This document shows, piece after piece, positions 1 through 10,623 of a DNA stretch of 64,000 nucleotides (position 1 is its first letter; each line of letters begins with the position of its first letter). Position numbers and translations under genes: made by a program. The notes below the pieces were generated by a model. That model did no database searches. It was not told the DNA's origin and saw nothing but the letters and a program-made list of their open reading frames with translations. The stretch is from Arachidicoccus ginsenosidivorans (GTDB lineage Bacteria > Bacteroidota > Bacteroidia > Chitinophagales > Chitinophagaceae): contig NZ_CP042434.1 in assembly GCF_007971385.1 (NCBI RefSeq), positions 2,728,001 through 2,792,000 on the forward strand, read 5' to 3'.

Positions 1-746
1 ATTATAATGGCAATATTGAAGCGCCAGAGATTATTTATAATAAGGCACAAAAGAAATATTATCTCTTTATTGCTTATGACTGGTTGGAAACAAAATATAA
101 TACGCGGGTTTGCCGGGCGGATAAACCAATAGGGCCTTTTTATGATTTTAATGGAGCAGACGCTAATACCAATATGGATCATGGCCCGATGATTACAGCA
201 CCATATAAGTTCACAGGTCATGGAGGCTGGCAAGGGGTATCGCATGTTAGTGTTTTTGATGATGATAACGGTCAGTACTTTATAGCTCATCAAGGCAGAC
301 CAAGTGTGGATCCTTATTTTATGGATCTACAGGTGAGGAAATTATTTTGGACGGCGGATGGTTGGCCAGTGGCCTCTCCTGAAAGATATGCATGGGAAAA
401 TAATGATGCAGCCACCAAAGGTGATCTTACGGGTGCCTGGGATTTTATTGTTTTGAACTATTCGGTCGTTCCAGGTTATGGCGACAAACAGACCTCTGCT
501 GACCTACAGGTAGCTACTACGCTTAACATAATGTCAGACGGCAGTGTTAAAAATGGTTCCAGAACGGGAACTTGGACCTATAACGCTCCGGTAATGCAAA
601 TTAGCTGGAGTGATGGAACGACAGATAAAGTGATGGTTCATAATGGACATGATTGGGAAAAGACAGGTCGACCAGTTACGTATTTGTTTACGGGACTCAA
701 TAATGCCGGGACAGCCATTTGGGGTAAAAATTATAAATTTGAGTAA
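1..746 (+). CDS. GH43 arabinanase, 5' end outside window
   Basis: C-terminal part of a glycoside hydrolase family 43 enzyme; the frame is open from base 3 and the start lies upstream. The visible blade begins with IEAPEIIY, in which E is the usual GH43 catalytic acid, followed by KKYYLFIAYDW and a GPMITAPY segment. After about residue 130 comes a small beta-rich domain (GDLTGAWDF to the end) that looks like the C-terminal domain found in extracellular endo-alpha-1,5-L-arabinanases (GH43_C type). Likely role: cutting the alpha-1,5-arabinan backbone of pectin side chains, secreted or at the cell surface. The GH51 gene follows after 18 bases, so the two are surely co-transcribed. The family is clear; the exact subfamily and specificity are inferred from the domain and from the arabinan-active neighbours. 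Confidence 0.85.
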   Translation, partial: YNGNIEAPEIIYNKAQKKYYLFIAYDWLETKYNTRVCRADKPIGPFYDFNGADANTNMDHGPMITAPYKFTGHGGWQGVSHVSVFDDDNGQYFIAHQGRPSVDPYFMDLQVRKLFWTADGWPVASPERYAWENNDAATKGDLTGAWDFIVLNYSVVPGYGDKQTSADLQVATTLNIMSDGSVKNGSRTGTWTYNAPVMQISWSDGTTDKVMVHNGHDWEKTGRPVTYLFTGLNNAGTAIWGKNYKFE

Positions 747-764
747 CATTTTAAAATTAGAATT

Positions 765-2725
765 ATGTGGAAGCGAATGATTACTGCAGGATTAATGTGT
801 ATCTTTTATTTATTAGCGATTGCCCAAAGCAAGTTAATTGTTCAGGCTGATAAGCCGGTAGCTAAGATACAACCGACCATGTGGGGGATATTCTTTGAGG
901 ATATAAATTTTGGTGCTGACGGAGGGCTATATGCGGAACTCATTAAAAACAGATCCTTTGAATTTACCAAACCGCTAATGGGCTGGAAAGTTTTAAAAGG
1001 AAATAACGAGAACGTGCTGATCTTGAATCGCTCCAAGGAGACCCCTAAAAATCCCAGATTTGCTGAAATTAAGATTGGTGCAGATCAAAAGCCCATTGGT
1101 ATTGAGAACGAAGGGTTTAGGGGGATGGGTGTTAAACAGGGTGTAGGTTATACTTTTTCAGTGGAAGCCAAAATGAGTCAGGGTGGCCCGGGTATAATCC
1201 ATGGACAGCTCATCGGATCGGACAAAAAGGCCTTGGGTAGCGTATCGATTTCTGTTAAAGGTGCGAATTGGCAGTCTTATAAAGCTGATTTTGTTTGTGC
1301 ATCTACAGATGAAAAGGCACATTTTGTTGTTTGGTTCGAAGGTGCGGGAACTTATAATGTGGATATGCTTTCTTTATTTCCCCATGATACCTGGAAAAAC
1401 AGGCCGGGGGACTTAGAAAGGATCTTGTGCAACTCTTGGCAGATATGAAACCTGGTTTTATCAGATTTCCGGGGGGATGCATTGTAGAAGGTCGCAACCT
1501 TGCCAATAGATATCAATGGAAAAATACGGTTGGGCCCACCAATCAACGGCAAGTGATTATGAACCGCTGGAATACTGAGTTTGCGCATAAACAGACACCA
1601 GATTATTTTCAGTCCTTTGGGTTAGGCTTTTATGAATATTTCCAGTTAGCCGAAGATATCGGCGCCGAAGCTTTGCCTATCATAAATTGTGGCATGGCCT
1701 GTCAATTTAATAGTGCTGAAACTGTAGATACAACAGATTTAGGGAGTTATGTACAAGATGCACTGGATTTGATTGAATTTGCCAATGGCAGTGTGCAGAC
1801 AAAATGGGGTAGGTTAAGAGCAAAATTGGGGCATCCCGCTCCCTTTAATCTTAAAATGATGGGGATAGGAAATGAGAATTGGGGACCTCAGTATATTACG
1901 CGGCTTAAGATTTTTACAACTGCCATAAAAAAACAGTACCCGAATATTGAATTTGTTAATAGCTCTGGTACGGATCCCAGTGGCGAAAGGTTTGATTATC
2001 TGAATACCAGACTGCGTAAAATGCATGCAGATATTATTGATGAACATTATTACAGAAATCCAGCTTGGTTTTTAGCGAATGCCCGTAGATATGATGATTA
2101 TCCAAGGGATGGCAGTAAGATATTTGCAGGAGAATATGCTGCGCAAAGTGATAAAATTGCCAGCCCGGATAATAAAAATAATTGGCAATGTGCACTTTCA
2201 GAGGCCGCCTTTATGACTGGACTTGAACGCAATGCGGCTGTAGTTAAGATGGCCTCCTATGCGCCCTTATTGGCCCATGTTGACGCCTGGCAATGGACGC
2301 CGGACCTGATTTGGTTTAATAACCTGCATGCTTATGGAACGCCTAATTATTATGTTCAAAAATTATTCTCGACTAATAAAGGGACTGAAGTCGTACCTAT
2401 TACGCTAAATAGTGAATCTATTGCAGGACAGGACAGTCTTTATGCAACTGCCTGCTTGGATCAAACTGCCCATGAATTAATTTTAAAGTTGGTCAATGTT
2501 TCGAAGGATCAAAAACATCATGAAATTGATTTGAAAGGGATCAAAAGAGCAAATGATATTATTAGTCTTACTATTCTTCAAAATAGTAACCTGCAAACTT
2601 GCAATTCATTACAGCAACCAGAAGCGATTGTTCCGGTAAATAAAAATATGAACGAAAAGGGCAATACGCTGAACTTGGATTTAGCGCCCTATTCCTTCAC
2701 GGTTGTGCATATTGCTTTAAAATAA
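765..2725 (+). CDS. GH51 alpha-L-arabinofuranosidase (one frameshift)
   Basis: Exo-acting enzyme that removes arabinofuranosyl residues from arabinan and arabino-oligosaccharides, probably periplasmic: it starts with a signal peptide (MWKRMITAGLMCIFYLLAIAQS). An N-terminal carbohydrate-binding-like region comes first, then the TIM barrel with FIRFPGGCIVEG. The probable acid/base Glu in GNENW is coded at 1874-1876 and the probable nucleophile Glu in AGEYAAQ at 2132-2134. A C-terminal beta domain ends in SFTVVHIALK. The frame changes at a run of five G (1406-1410): one extra G gives a continuous RPGGLRKDLVQLLADM as expected for the family. The total length of about 650 residues is normal for this GH51 subgroup. 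It lies between two GH43 genes with gaps of 18 and 12 bases. Confidence 0.92.
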
Positions 2726-2737
2726 AAAATATCGATC

Positions 2738-3763
2738 ATGAAAGCGTTATGTAAAGTAAAATCTGTTCGGTTTTTGTTGATTTTCAATTGTTTGGTTTGG
2801 ATTACTGTTAATGGTTTTGGCCAGACGATGCCAATGGCAGGGCCTTATGGTGTACATGATCCTGTTATGATTAAACAAGATAGCTCCTATTATTTGTTTT
2901 GCACTGGTCAGGGCATCACATGTTTTTCTACTTCTGATCTAGTGAACTGGAAAAGGCTGGCGCCTGTCTTTAAAACTCCGCCCTTGTGGGCGGTAAAGGC
3001 TGTTCCTGGTTATAAAGGGCATACCTGGGCGCCTGATATATGTTTTCATAATGGTAAATATTGGTTACTCTATTCAGTTTCTGCTTTCGGAAAGAATACA
3101 TCATGTATAGGGCTAGCTGAAAATATAACGCTTGATCTCGGCTCAAAAGATTATAAATGGGTGGATCATGGCAAGTTGATACAATCAGTGCCTGGCAGGG
3201 ATGATTGGAATGCCATTGATCCAAATATGGTATTTGATGAAAACAATCATCCATGGGTTTGCTTTGGTTCTTTTTGGAATGGGATTAAACTTGTCAGATT
3301 AAAAGATGACCTTTCCGCCATTGATGAGCCACAGTCTTGGTATAGTCTGGCCAGAAGACCCAGAAAATCAGCTGCCAGTGATACGGCCGCTGGAAATGGC
3401 GCAATAGAGGGGCCATTTATCTTTAAAAAAGGAGCTTATTATTACCTATTTGTCTCCTTTGATTATTGTTGTCGTGGAATAAATAGTAATTATAAGGTAA
3501 TGGTGGGCAGATCTAAAAGTCTTACGGGGCCCTATATAGATAAAAGTGGGACACCCATGCTAGAGGGTGGCGGCTCACCTGTTGTTACGGGAAATAAAAG
3601 GTATCCAGGCGTTGGCCATTGTGGGGTTTATACCTTTGGCGGGAATGATTTTATTATTTTTCATGGGTATGACCGAGAGAAAAACGGCCGGCCAAGATTG
3701 CTTATGGAAGAACTTCAATGGGATGAAGAAGGCTGGCCAATTGTAAAGAGTAATTTTCGTTAA
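2738..3763 (+). CDS. GH43 endo-alpha-1,5-L-arabinanase
   Basis: Five-bladed propeller enzyme of 341 residues with a Sec signal peptide ending near NGFGQ29. The GH43 catalytic triad is visible: base D41 in HDPV, pKa-modulating D161 in AIDPNM, and acid E224 in IEGPF. Typical endo-arabinanase features are HTWAPDI, SFDYCCRGINS, the conserved VGHCGVYTF and IIFHGYD. It hydrolyses the alpha-1,5-linked arabinan backbone, fitting the partial GH43 and GH51 upstream. It is the last gene of this unit, since a strong terminator follows 19 bases after the stop. No C-terminal accessory domain is present, unlike the partial GH43 at the window start, so the pair may differ in cellular location or in action on branched versus linear arabinan. 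Confidence 0.93.
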   Translation: MKALCKVKSVRFLLIFNCLVWITVNGFGQTMPMAGPYGVHDPVMIKQDSSYYLFCTGQGITCFSTSDLVNWKRLAPVFKTPPLWAVKAVPGYKGHTWAPDICFHNGKYWLLYSVSAFGKNTSCIGLAENITLDLGSKDYKWVDHGKLIQSVPGRDDWNAIDPNMVFDENNHPWVCFGSFWNGIKLVRLKDDLSAIDEPQSWYSLARRPRKSAASDTAAGNGAIEGPFIFKKGAYYYLFVSFDYCCRGINSNYKVMVGRSKSLTGPYIDKSGTPMLEGGGSPVVTGNKRYPGVGHCGVYTFGGNDFIIFHGYDREKNGRPRLLMEELQWDEEGWPIVKSNFR

Positions 3764-3782
3764 GTCATAATAATCTTTATTT

Positions 3783-3815
3783 AATCCTCCATTTTCTTCG
3801 AATGGAGGATTTTTG
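3783..3815 (+). terminator. intrinsic terminator of the arabinanase unit
   Basis: An 11-bp perfect stem (3783-3793 with 3801-3811, core ATCCTCCATT/AATGGAGGAT) with a 7-base loop is followed by TTTTGTTT. It separates the arabinan enzymes from the susC1 promoter region. Confidence 0.9.
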
Positions 3816-3944
3816 TTTATGGATTTTCGGTTGCCTTCATTAAATAGGGATAAACTAGAGGGTAAAAAATCCATTAAAGGACAAAGCGCATGATTTTTAT
3901 ACATTAACAATATATTATAAAAAATATTGCCACAAATCCAGATT

Positions 3945-3974
3945 TTTCCCTCTTTTTCGCCCAAAATACCCCCC
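3945..3974 (+). promoter_or_regulatory. two-block C-rich element upstream of susC1
   Basis: CCCTC (3948-3952), a 16-base spacer, then CCCCCC (3969-3974), so the blocks repeat with a period of 21 bases, two helical turns. The same layout occurs before GH35 (11888-11912) and susC2 (20403-20428), always 23-24 bases upstream of a TTTTG. Direct repeats at two-turn spacing are what AraC-type DNA-binding domains, such as those of hybrid two-component PUL regulators, tend to use; that assignment is inference. Apart from this element, the terminator and the promoter, the 3764-4204 gap shows nothing else recognisable. Confidence 0.55.
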
Positions 3975-3998
3975 ATCTCCCTCTATGTTAACATTTAG

Positions 3999-4029
3999 TT
4001 TTGCCTTAAATGTTAATGTAATGTATTTG
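3999..4029 (+). promoter_or_regulatory. Bacteroidota-type promoter for susC1
   Basis: TTTTG at 3999-4003 fits the -33 element, and after 18 bases TGTATTTG (4022-4029) matches the -7 consensus TAnnTTTG at all but one fixed position. It lies just downstream of the C-rich element and would give a leader of about 170 bases before susC1. Confidence 0.45.
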
Positions 4030-4204
4030 AAAATTAAATGCCTTAACAATTTCAAGCGATTTTATTTGGCGCGCAGATGGATTTCCATTAATGATTTGGA
4101 AATACCAATTCTTTTTTAAATTTTTTATAGGGCGTAAATAGACAACTAGTTTGGCTGCATCACTGGCAGACGTATTATATTTTATTTATCAAACAATACA
4201 GTTT

Positions 4205-7200
4205 ATGACATCAATTTTACGAAAGAAATATTGCAGAAAATTGCTATTTCTTATATGCTTATGTTTAATGGGAAACTTGCTAAGTGCACAAGGCGTGGAT
4301 GTTTTCGGGTTGATTACCAATGAAAAGGGAGATCCTCTGTCCGGTGTTTCTGTTCAAATTAAAGGCACTGCATTAGGTGGTACTTCAAATGATAAAGGGT
4401 TTTATAAAATAAAGGCCAATTCAGACGCACATTTGCTGTTTTCTTTTATCGGATTTGTTCCTAAGGAAGTTGATTTATCAAAATATAAACCAAATGAACA
4501 AGGTAGTTACAATATTCCGGTAAGCTTGATTCTAAGTACGGATAGTAGTCTGAATGAAGTAGTTATTGTTGGTTTTGGAACGCAAAAGAAGGCAAGTATG
4601 GTGAGTTCAATTACCAGTATTAATCCAAAGGAACTAAAAGGGCCAACAAGTAACCTGACCACCATGCTCGCTGGTAGGGTAGCGGGAATGATTGCTTTTC
4701 AAAGGAGCGGTGAACCAGGTGCAGATAACGCTGATTTTTTTATACGTGGCTTAGGGACATTTGGAACGGGAAAGGTTAATCCTTTGATTCTCATTGATGG
4801 GATTGAATCTTCTGCTACAGATATGGCCAGATTGCAACCAGATGATATTGCAACTTTTTCAGTATTAAAAGATGCTACCGCAGCTGCTGTATATGGTGCA
4901 AGAGGTGCAAATGGAGTAGTATTGATTACGACAAAGTCTGGATTGGCTGGGAATACAAAATATTTTTTTAGATCTGAAGTTAGATCCTCCTCTAATACCA
5001 GAAATTTCCGGTTAACGGATAATATTACGTATATGAAGTTGGCAAATGAGGCAGCTTTAACCAGAAATCCTAATGCTGTTCTCCCTTATACTCAATCTAA
5101 AATTGAACATACTGCTGCAGGAGATAATCCATTATTGTATCCAAACAACAATTGGATTGATCAACTAATTAAAAAGAATACGGTAAATGAAGCCTTCAAC
5201 ATGAGTGCAAGCGGGGGAAGCAAAAAGATGAAATATTATGTTGCAGGAACCTATAATGTTGATAATGGTGTATTGAAAGTTGATGGAATTAATAATTTTA
5301 ATAATAATATCAAGCTCCAAAGCTACTCTTTACGAAGCAATGTAAATATTGATTTATCATCTACTACTGAAGGTATAATTCGCGTATATGGCCAATTTGA
5401 TGATTATACAGGCCCGATTGGCGGAGGGGCAGCCACATTTAACCGGGCAATATGGTCAAACCCGGTGATGTTTCCGGCGGTATATCCTGCATCCTTGTCT
5501 CCCTATATAAAACATCCTTTATTTGGAGGAGCTGTTACCGGCTATGGAAGTACAACATTGCTAACGAATCCTTATGCGGAAATGGTTAAAGGTTATCAGG
5601 TTTACAAGACATCAACAATGCAGCCGCAACTTGAGATCAAACAAGATTTAAAATTTTTGTTGCCAGGATTAAATTTCAGGGCGATGGGTTATTTGCAACG
5701 GTATAGCTATTTTCAGGTTTCAAGATCCTATAATCCCTTCTATTATTCAGCGATGGTAGATCCAGCCTCCGGTAATATCCTGTTAAATGTACTTAATGAT
5801 GGTGGAACTAATTCTGTTGGAACGGTTGGCACTGAGTATTTAGGCTATGACGAAGGCGATAAAACTGTTAATTCAAAAATGTATGGTGAAGCTTCATTTA
5901 ATTATAGTCATCGTTTTGGCGAGAAACATGATGTTTCGGGGATGTTGATTTATTATCTTTCTAATTATGAAACGGGCAATGCTGGGAGTGTTCAGTCGTC
6001 GTTGCCACAGCGTAATGAAGGTGTTTCCGGTAGGTTAACATATGGGTTTGATGACAGATATTTGGCTGAATTTGATTTCGGATATAATGGATCTGAAAGA
6101 TTTGCCAAAGATAGCCGGTTTGGTTTCTTTCCTTCTGTTGGTATTGGGTATAGAATTTCAAGTGAAAAATTCTTTGCACCATTAAAGGATGTAATCAATA
6201 ATTTGAAATTACGTGCAACACTGGGTTGGGTGGGTAATGATCAGATAGGCAACATAAATGATAGATTTTTCTATCTGTCAAATGTGAATTTGGATAATGG
6301 GACTTATGGGTCCACATTTGGAAGTGATTTTGGTTACCATAGAAATGGCGTCTCAATTTCAAGATACGCCAATTACGACATTACATGGGAAAAATCAAGG
6401 CAGATTAATCTAGGGTTGGATATGTCACTACTTCATTCCATAGATTTGGTGGTGGATGCTTATGTTCAGCGCAGATATAATATTCTTCAAACCAGGTCCT
6501 ACATTGGGGCTACTATGGGATTGGATGCGGTTCCTTCTGCTAATACTGGAGAAGCAGAAAGCAAGGGTATTGACATCTCACTTAATTATAACAAAAACTG
6601 GGGAGATTGGTGGTCTACCTTAAGAGGTACCTTTACGTATGCCACAAGCAAAGTGTTGAAATACGATGAAAATACATATCCAGATAATGAAGCTTATTTA
6701 TATCGTAAAGGAAAATCAATTTCTCAATACTTTGGATACATCGCAGAAAGATTATTTGTAGATGATCAGGAAGTTGCCAATTCCCCAAAGCAATTTGGGA
6801 CTTATATGGGGGGAGATATTAAGTATAGGGATATGAACGGTGATGGTGTTATCTCAGAATTGGATATAGTTCCTATTGGATATCCGACTACTCCCGAGAT
6901 TGTTTATGGATTTGGAGGAACTGTTGGGTATAAATCTTTTGATTTGAGTATTTACTTTCAAGGAGTAGGCCGGGAATCATTTTTTATAAATTCTCAAAAT
7001 ATTTCGCCATTTGTAATAAATGGTGGAGCTCAGAATGGATTACTAACGGCTATCGCAGACAGTCATTGGTCTGAGGAGGATCGCAACTCATATGCATTAT
7101 GGCCAAGGCTAGGTTCGACATTTATTGAGAATAATAATCAGCCGTCGACATGGTGGATGAGAAATGGGGCTTTTTTAAGATTTAAAAGCCTAGAAATGGG

Positions 7201-7381
7201 TTATACAATACCTGAAAGTAAAACAAGGAAGCATGTCCTGAAAAATTTAAGAGTTTATCTAAGTGCGACTAATTTGGCAGTTTGGAGCAAATTTAAACTT
7301 TGGGATCCAGAAATGGGTGGCAATGGTCTCGGTTATCCAGTACAGATCGTAGTTAATGGGGGGATTCAATTCAATCTTTAA
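4205..7381 (+). CDS. SusC-like TonB-dependent transporter 1
   Basis: Outer-membrane channel importing oligosaccharides in a TonB/ExbBD-energised way, working with the SusD lipoprotein coded next. I choose the ATG at 4205 (MTSILRKKYCRKLLFLICLCLMGNLLSAQG), which gives a proper signal peptide; an in-frame TTG at 4151 would put extra hydrophobic residues in front. In the order expected for the family: an N-terminal carboxypeptidase-regulatory-like beta-sandwich (VFGLITNEKGDPLSGVSV to FSFIGF), a TonB-box-like LNEVVIVGFGTQKK, the plug domain (LKDATAAAVYGARGANGVVLITTK), and a 22-strand barrel ending in VNGGIQFNL. At 1058 residues it has normal SusC length. It heads a four-gene operon ending at the terminator at 11867. 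Confidence 0.95.
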   Translation: MTSILRKKYCRKLLFLICLCLMGNLLSAQGVDVFGLITNEKGDPLSGVSVQIKGTALGGTSNDKGFYKIKANSDAHLLFSFIGFVPKEVDLSKYKPNEQGSYNIPVSLILSTDSSLNEVVIVGFGTQKKASMVSSITSINPKELKGPTSNLTTMLAGRVAGMIAFQRSGEPGADNADFFIRGLGTFGTGKVNPLILIDGIESSATDMARLQPDDIATFSVLKDATAAAVYGARGANGVVLITTKSGLAGNTKYFFRSEVRSSSNTRNFRLTDNITYMKLANEAALTRNPNAVLPYTQSKIEHTAAGDNPLLYPNNNWIDQLIKKNTVNEAFNMSASGGSKKMKYYVAGTYNVDNGVLKVDGINNFNNNIKLQSYSLRSNVNIDLSSTTEGIIRVYGQFDDYTGPIGGGAATFNRAIWSNPVMFPAVYPASLSPYIKHPLFGGAVTGYGSTTLLTNPYAEMVKGYQVYKTSTMQPQLEIKQDLKFLLPGLNFRAMGYLQRYSYFQVSRSYNPFYYSAMVDPASGNILLNVLNDGGTNSVGTVGTEYLGYDEGDKTVNSKMYGEASFNYSHRFGEKHDVSGMLIYYLSNYETGNAGSVQSSLPQRNEGVSGRLTYGFDDRYLAEFDFGYNGSERFAKDSRFGFFPSVGIGYRISSEKFFAPLKDVINNLKLRATLGWVGNDQIGNINDRFFYLSNVNLDNGTYGSTFGSDFGYHRNGVSISRYANYDITWEKSRQINLGLDMSLLHSIDLVVDAYVQRRYNILQTRSYIGATMGLDAVPSANTGEAESKGIDISLNYNKNWGDWWSTLRGTFTYATSKVLKYDENTYPDNEAYLYRKGKSISQYFGYIAERLFVDDQEVANSPKQFGTYMGGDIKYRDMNGDGVISELDIVPIGYPTTPEIVYGFGGTVGYKSFDLSIYFQGVGRESFFINSQNISPFVINGGAQNGLLTAIADSHWSEEDRNSYALWPRLGSTFIENNNQPSTWWMRNGAFLRFKSLEMGYTIPESKTRKHVLKNLRVYLSATNLAVWSKFKLWDPEMGGNGLGYPVQIVVNGGIQFNL

Positions 7382-7422
7382 TTGGCTCCATTTTTATTCA
7401 AGAACGAGAAAAACTAATTCCA

Positions 7423-9356
7423 ATGAAACATTATAAAGCGATAAATTATTTTCTTTTTGCGTTAATCTTTTTAACTGCGTTTTCCTGCAAAAAATTTCTG
7501 GATATTGTGCCAGATGATGTGGCAACGATTGATCATGCTTTTCGGTTGCGCAATGAGGCGGAAAAATATCTTTTTACCTGTTATTCTTATCTTCCTCAGG
7601 ATGGCAATGAACATTATAATGTCGGTATGCTGGGCGGGGATGAAATGTGGATTCCTTATCAAACGGCTATAACGAGTTATGCCTTTGAAATTGCTAGAGG
7701 CAATCAAAGAATTTCAAATTCCTATTTTGATGCATGGGTTGGAAATTATGAAGGTGGGGGACCGGGAGATAGTTATAATCTATTTCATGGCATTCGTCAG
7801 TGTAACACCTTTATTGAGAATATGAAGGATCCTAATCAGGTACCTGATATAACTGCATCAGAAAGAAGGCGCTGGATTGGGGAAGCCGAATTCCTCAAAG
7901 CCTATTATCATTATTATTTGTTGCGAATGTATGGGCCAATACCAATAATCGATAAAAATTTGCCTGTTGACGCCCCTGAAGACGATGTTAGGGTTAAGCG
8001 TCTACCTGTTGATTCATGTGTAAATTATATTGCTAATCTTTTAGACTCAGCCGCAGCGAAACTTCCGGCATTAATTACTGATAATGTGACAGAGGCGGGA
8101 AGGGTTACTAAATCTGTTGCATTGGGCATAAAGGCTAAGTTACTAGTGATGGCTGCGAGCCCTCTGTTTAATGGGAATACTGATTTTAGTGGATTTGTTA
8201 ATCAAGAAGGGAAACCTTTTTTTAATCAAAGCTATGATGTCCATAAATGGGAAAAGGCAGCCGCTGCTGCTAAAGTGGCTATTGATTCTGCCGAATCAAT
8301 GGGCTGTAAATTATATGAATTTAAACAATCACCGTTTGAATTGACTGATACAACAATGACGCAATTGAGCATTCGCCAAGCAGTATGTGAGAGGTGGAAT
8401 TCGGAAATTATTTGGGGAAATCCTAATAGTTTGACCAGCGATTTACAATTGCAATGTATGGCTCCTTTGGTGGCTGGTGATGATCCTAATAATGCGCATA
8501 TGATCATGTCTGCTCCTTTAAAGATTGCGGAATTATTTTATACTAAGAATGGAGTTCCTCTGAATGAAGATAAGACCTTGGATTTTTCGGACCTAACCGC
8601 CATGAGGACTGCTACGCATGATGAACGTTTTAATATTGGAGAAGGATATCAAACAGCGAGGCTTAATTTCGACCGTGAACCGAGATTCTATGCAGATCTA
8701 GGATTTGATGGGGGGTATGGTATATGTATAGCAGTCCAACAAATTCTGATGAAGGCACTTATGTGTTGAACGGTAAATATGGAAATACTGCCGGTGCTAG
8801 ACATGCTTTCTTTTTTAATGTAACGGGATATTATATTAAGAAGTTGGTTGATTGGAATCATACCATGAGTTCTTCGGGTGCTACGTATAAGGCATATCCA
8901 TGGCCAGAATTACGACTTGCGGATGTATATCTTCTTTATGCAGAGGCCATGAATGAAGCTTATGGACCATCCAGTGATATTTATACTTATTTAGATAAAA
9001 TTCGGTCCAGAGCTGGTCTGAAAGGTATTGAAGAATCTTGGGATGATTTCTCTAATAATCCAAGTGAATATAAAACTCAAGTTGGACTAAGGAAAATTAT
9101 TCATCAGGAAAGAGGTATAGAAATGGCGTTTGAAGGGAGTAGATTTTGGGATTTAAGAAGATGGAAAGAGGCTGCCAAGGAATTAAATCAACCTATTACT
9201 GGTTGGAATATTTATGGTAGCGATGCACCGTCTTATTATCAGATATCGACTGTATATCAACAGACCTTTGTTGCACCCAGGGATTATTTTTGGCCAATAC
9301 CTGAAGATCAGATTATTAAGAATCCTAATCTTGTACAAAATGTAGGTTGGCAGTAA
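7423..9356 (+). CDS. SusD-like lipoprotein 1 (one frameshift)
   Basis: Cell-surface glycan-binding lipoprotein forming the lid of SusC1. The signal peptide ends in a lipobox (TAFSC-KKFLDIVPDD), the standard SusD start. The N-terminal TPR-like helices contain EAEFLKAYYHYYLLRMYGPIPII, and the C-terminal RagB/SusD region has YLLYAEAMNEAYG, then IHQERGIEMAFEGSRFWDLRRWK, and a terminal YFWPIPEDQIIKNPNLVQNVGW. The frame breaks at a run of six G (8710-8715); one more G restores DLGFDGGVWYMYSSPTNSDEG and gives a protein of about 644 residues, normal for the family. It starts 41 bases after susC1. The break is most simply a consensus error. Confidence 0.93.
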
Positions 9357-9390
9357 GATAAATGATTTAATAATACTTAAATATTCAATT

Positions 9391-10599
9391 ATGAAAATTA
9401 ATATATTGGGCGCATGGCTTATATCCGGAATTTTAGCATTCCTAAGCCTAAGCTCCTGTAAGAATGATGGATTTGCGGTTCCTTTGGAAAATAGCACTGT
9501 TCCACCGGGGATGATTACAAATGTTAACATTGAGAATAGAAAAGGAGGCGCTATAATTACTTATGCGTTACCAGATGATCAGGATTTGTTATATGTAAAA
9601 GCGAATTACGTTTTACAGAATGGAAATAAAATGGAAGCTAAGGCTTCTTATTATAATAATTCTTTGACGATAGAAGGTTATAGTGACACTTTGGAACACA
9701 ATGTTACATTGTATGCTGTAAACCGTAGTGAGGTTGCTTCCGACTCAGTTGTAGTTAAAATAAAACCTTTAAGATCTTCAATTTGGGATGTTTTTAAGAG
9801 CTTGAAAGCGACGGCTGCTTTTGGAGGAGTTAGAATTGATGCATTGAATTCGGAAAGGAGTGATGTTGCTATTTTAATTATGGAAAAAGATCAATATGGT
9901 GAATGGCAAATTAGCCCTAACAGTATTTATACCTCAACAGATACTATTGGTTATACTTATAGAGGATTGGATACTAATGAGCATAAATTTGCAATTACGA
10001 TACGAGATCGCTGGTTGAATTACACAGATACGCTTTTTACAGATATTAAGCCACTGTATGAAACGGCTATTCCTAAATCGCAGTATTCTGGCATACATTT
10101 ACCAGGAGATGCACCATGGAATACAAAAACAACCATGGATGGAATGTGGGACGGAGATATTCTTAATTGGCCCAAAGTTTACCAAACTCAAGCTGCAGAT
10201 TTAAATCCTGCGATGATCACAATTAATATAGGAAGCAAGGTAAAGCTTAGTCGTGTTGTTATTTGGGATTATCCAGAATATTATAATGGGCGAACCTATT
10301 ATTACCTTGGTAACCTTAAAGATTTTGAGATTTATGGTTGGCCGTCTAGCACACCACCTACGGATGCCAGTCTTGATAATTGGGTTTTACTTGGTCATTA
10401 TCATGCGACGAAACCCTCCGGTTTGCCTTTTGGTGAACAAAATGATGAGGACTATCAAACCGCTTATAATGGATTTAATTGGGATATTGATATAAGTGCG
10501 CCAAAGGTGCAGTATATCCGTATCAGATCCATTAAAAATTGGGGAGGAACGACATATATGGGAATAGCAGAATTACAGGTATATGGCGATCCTAGATAA
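9391..10599 (+). CDS. SusE/F-like surface lipoprotein (DUF4959/DUF5000 type)
   Basis: 402-residue lipoprotein with lipobox LSLSSC near residue 22. Two Ig/FnIII-like beta domains follow (residues about 45-130 and 135-215), then a C-terminal jelly-roll-like domain with DGMWDGDILNWPKVYQ and VQYIRIRSIKNWGGTTYMGIAELQVYG. The last reads like an F5/8 type C (discoidin) carbohydrate-binding fold. This layout is typical of the DUF4959-DUF5000 proteins coded directly after susD in Bacteroidota PULs. Likely role: an extra surface glycan-binding protein concentrating arabinan or arabinogalactan near SusCD. It is the third gene of the operon, 34 bases after susD1. The ligand is unknown. Confidence 0.82.
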   Translation: MKINILGAWLISGILAFLSLSSCKNDGFAVPLENSTVPPGMITNVNIENRKGGAIITYALPDDQDLLYVKANYVLQNGNKMEAKASYYNNSLTIEGYSDTLEHNVTLYAVNRSEVASDSVVVKIKPLRSSIWDVFKSLKATAAFGGVRIDALNSERSDVAILIMEKDQYGEWQISPNSIYTSTDTIGYTYRGLDTNEHKFAITIRDRWLNYTDTLFTDIKPLYETAIPKSQYSGIHLPGDAPWNTKTTMDGMWDGDILNWPKVYQTQAADLNPAMITINIGSKVKLSRVVIWDYPEYYNGRTYYYLGNLKDFEIYGWPSSTPPTDASLDNWVLLGHYHATKPSGLPFGEQNDEDYQTAYNGFNWDIDISAPKVQYIRIRSIKNWGGTTYMGIAELQVYGDPR

Positions 10600-10623
10600 A
10601 TAATTAACCAATAAATTGATTTT

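Noticed and set aside
4151..4204. Upstream TTG start for susC1 adding 18 residues
   Set aside because: The extra residues are hydrophobic and precede an already complete signal peptide that begins at ATG 4205.
7423..9356. Two separate SusD genes
   Set aside because: The first part lacks the SusD C-terminus and the second lacks the lipobox; one added G at 8710-8715 joins them seamlessly.
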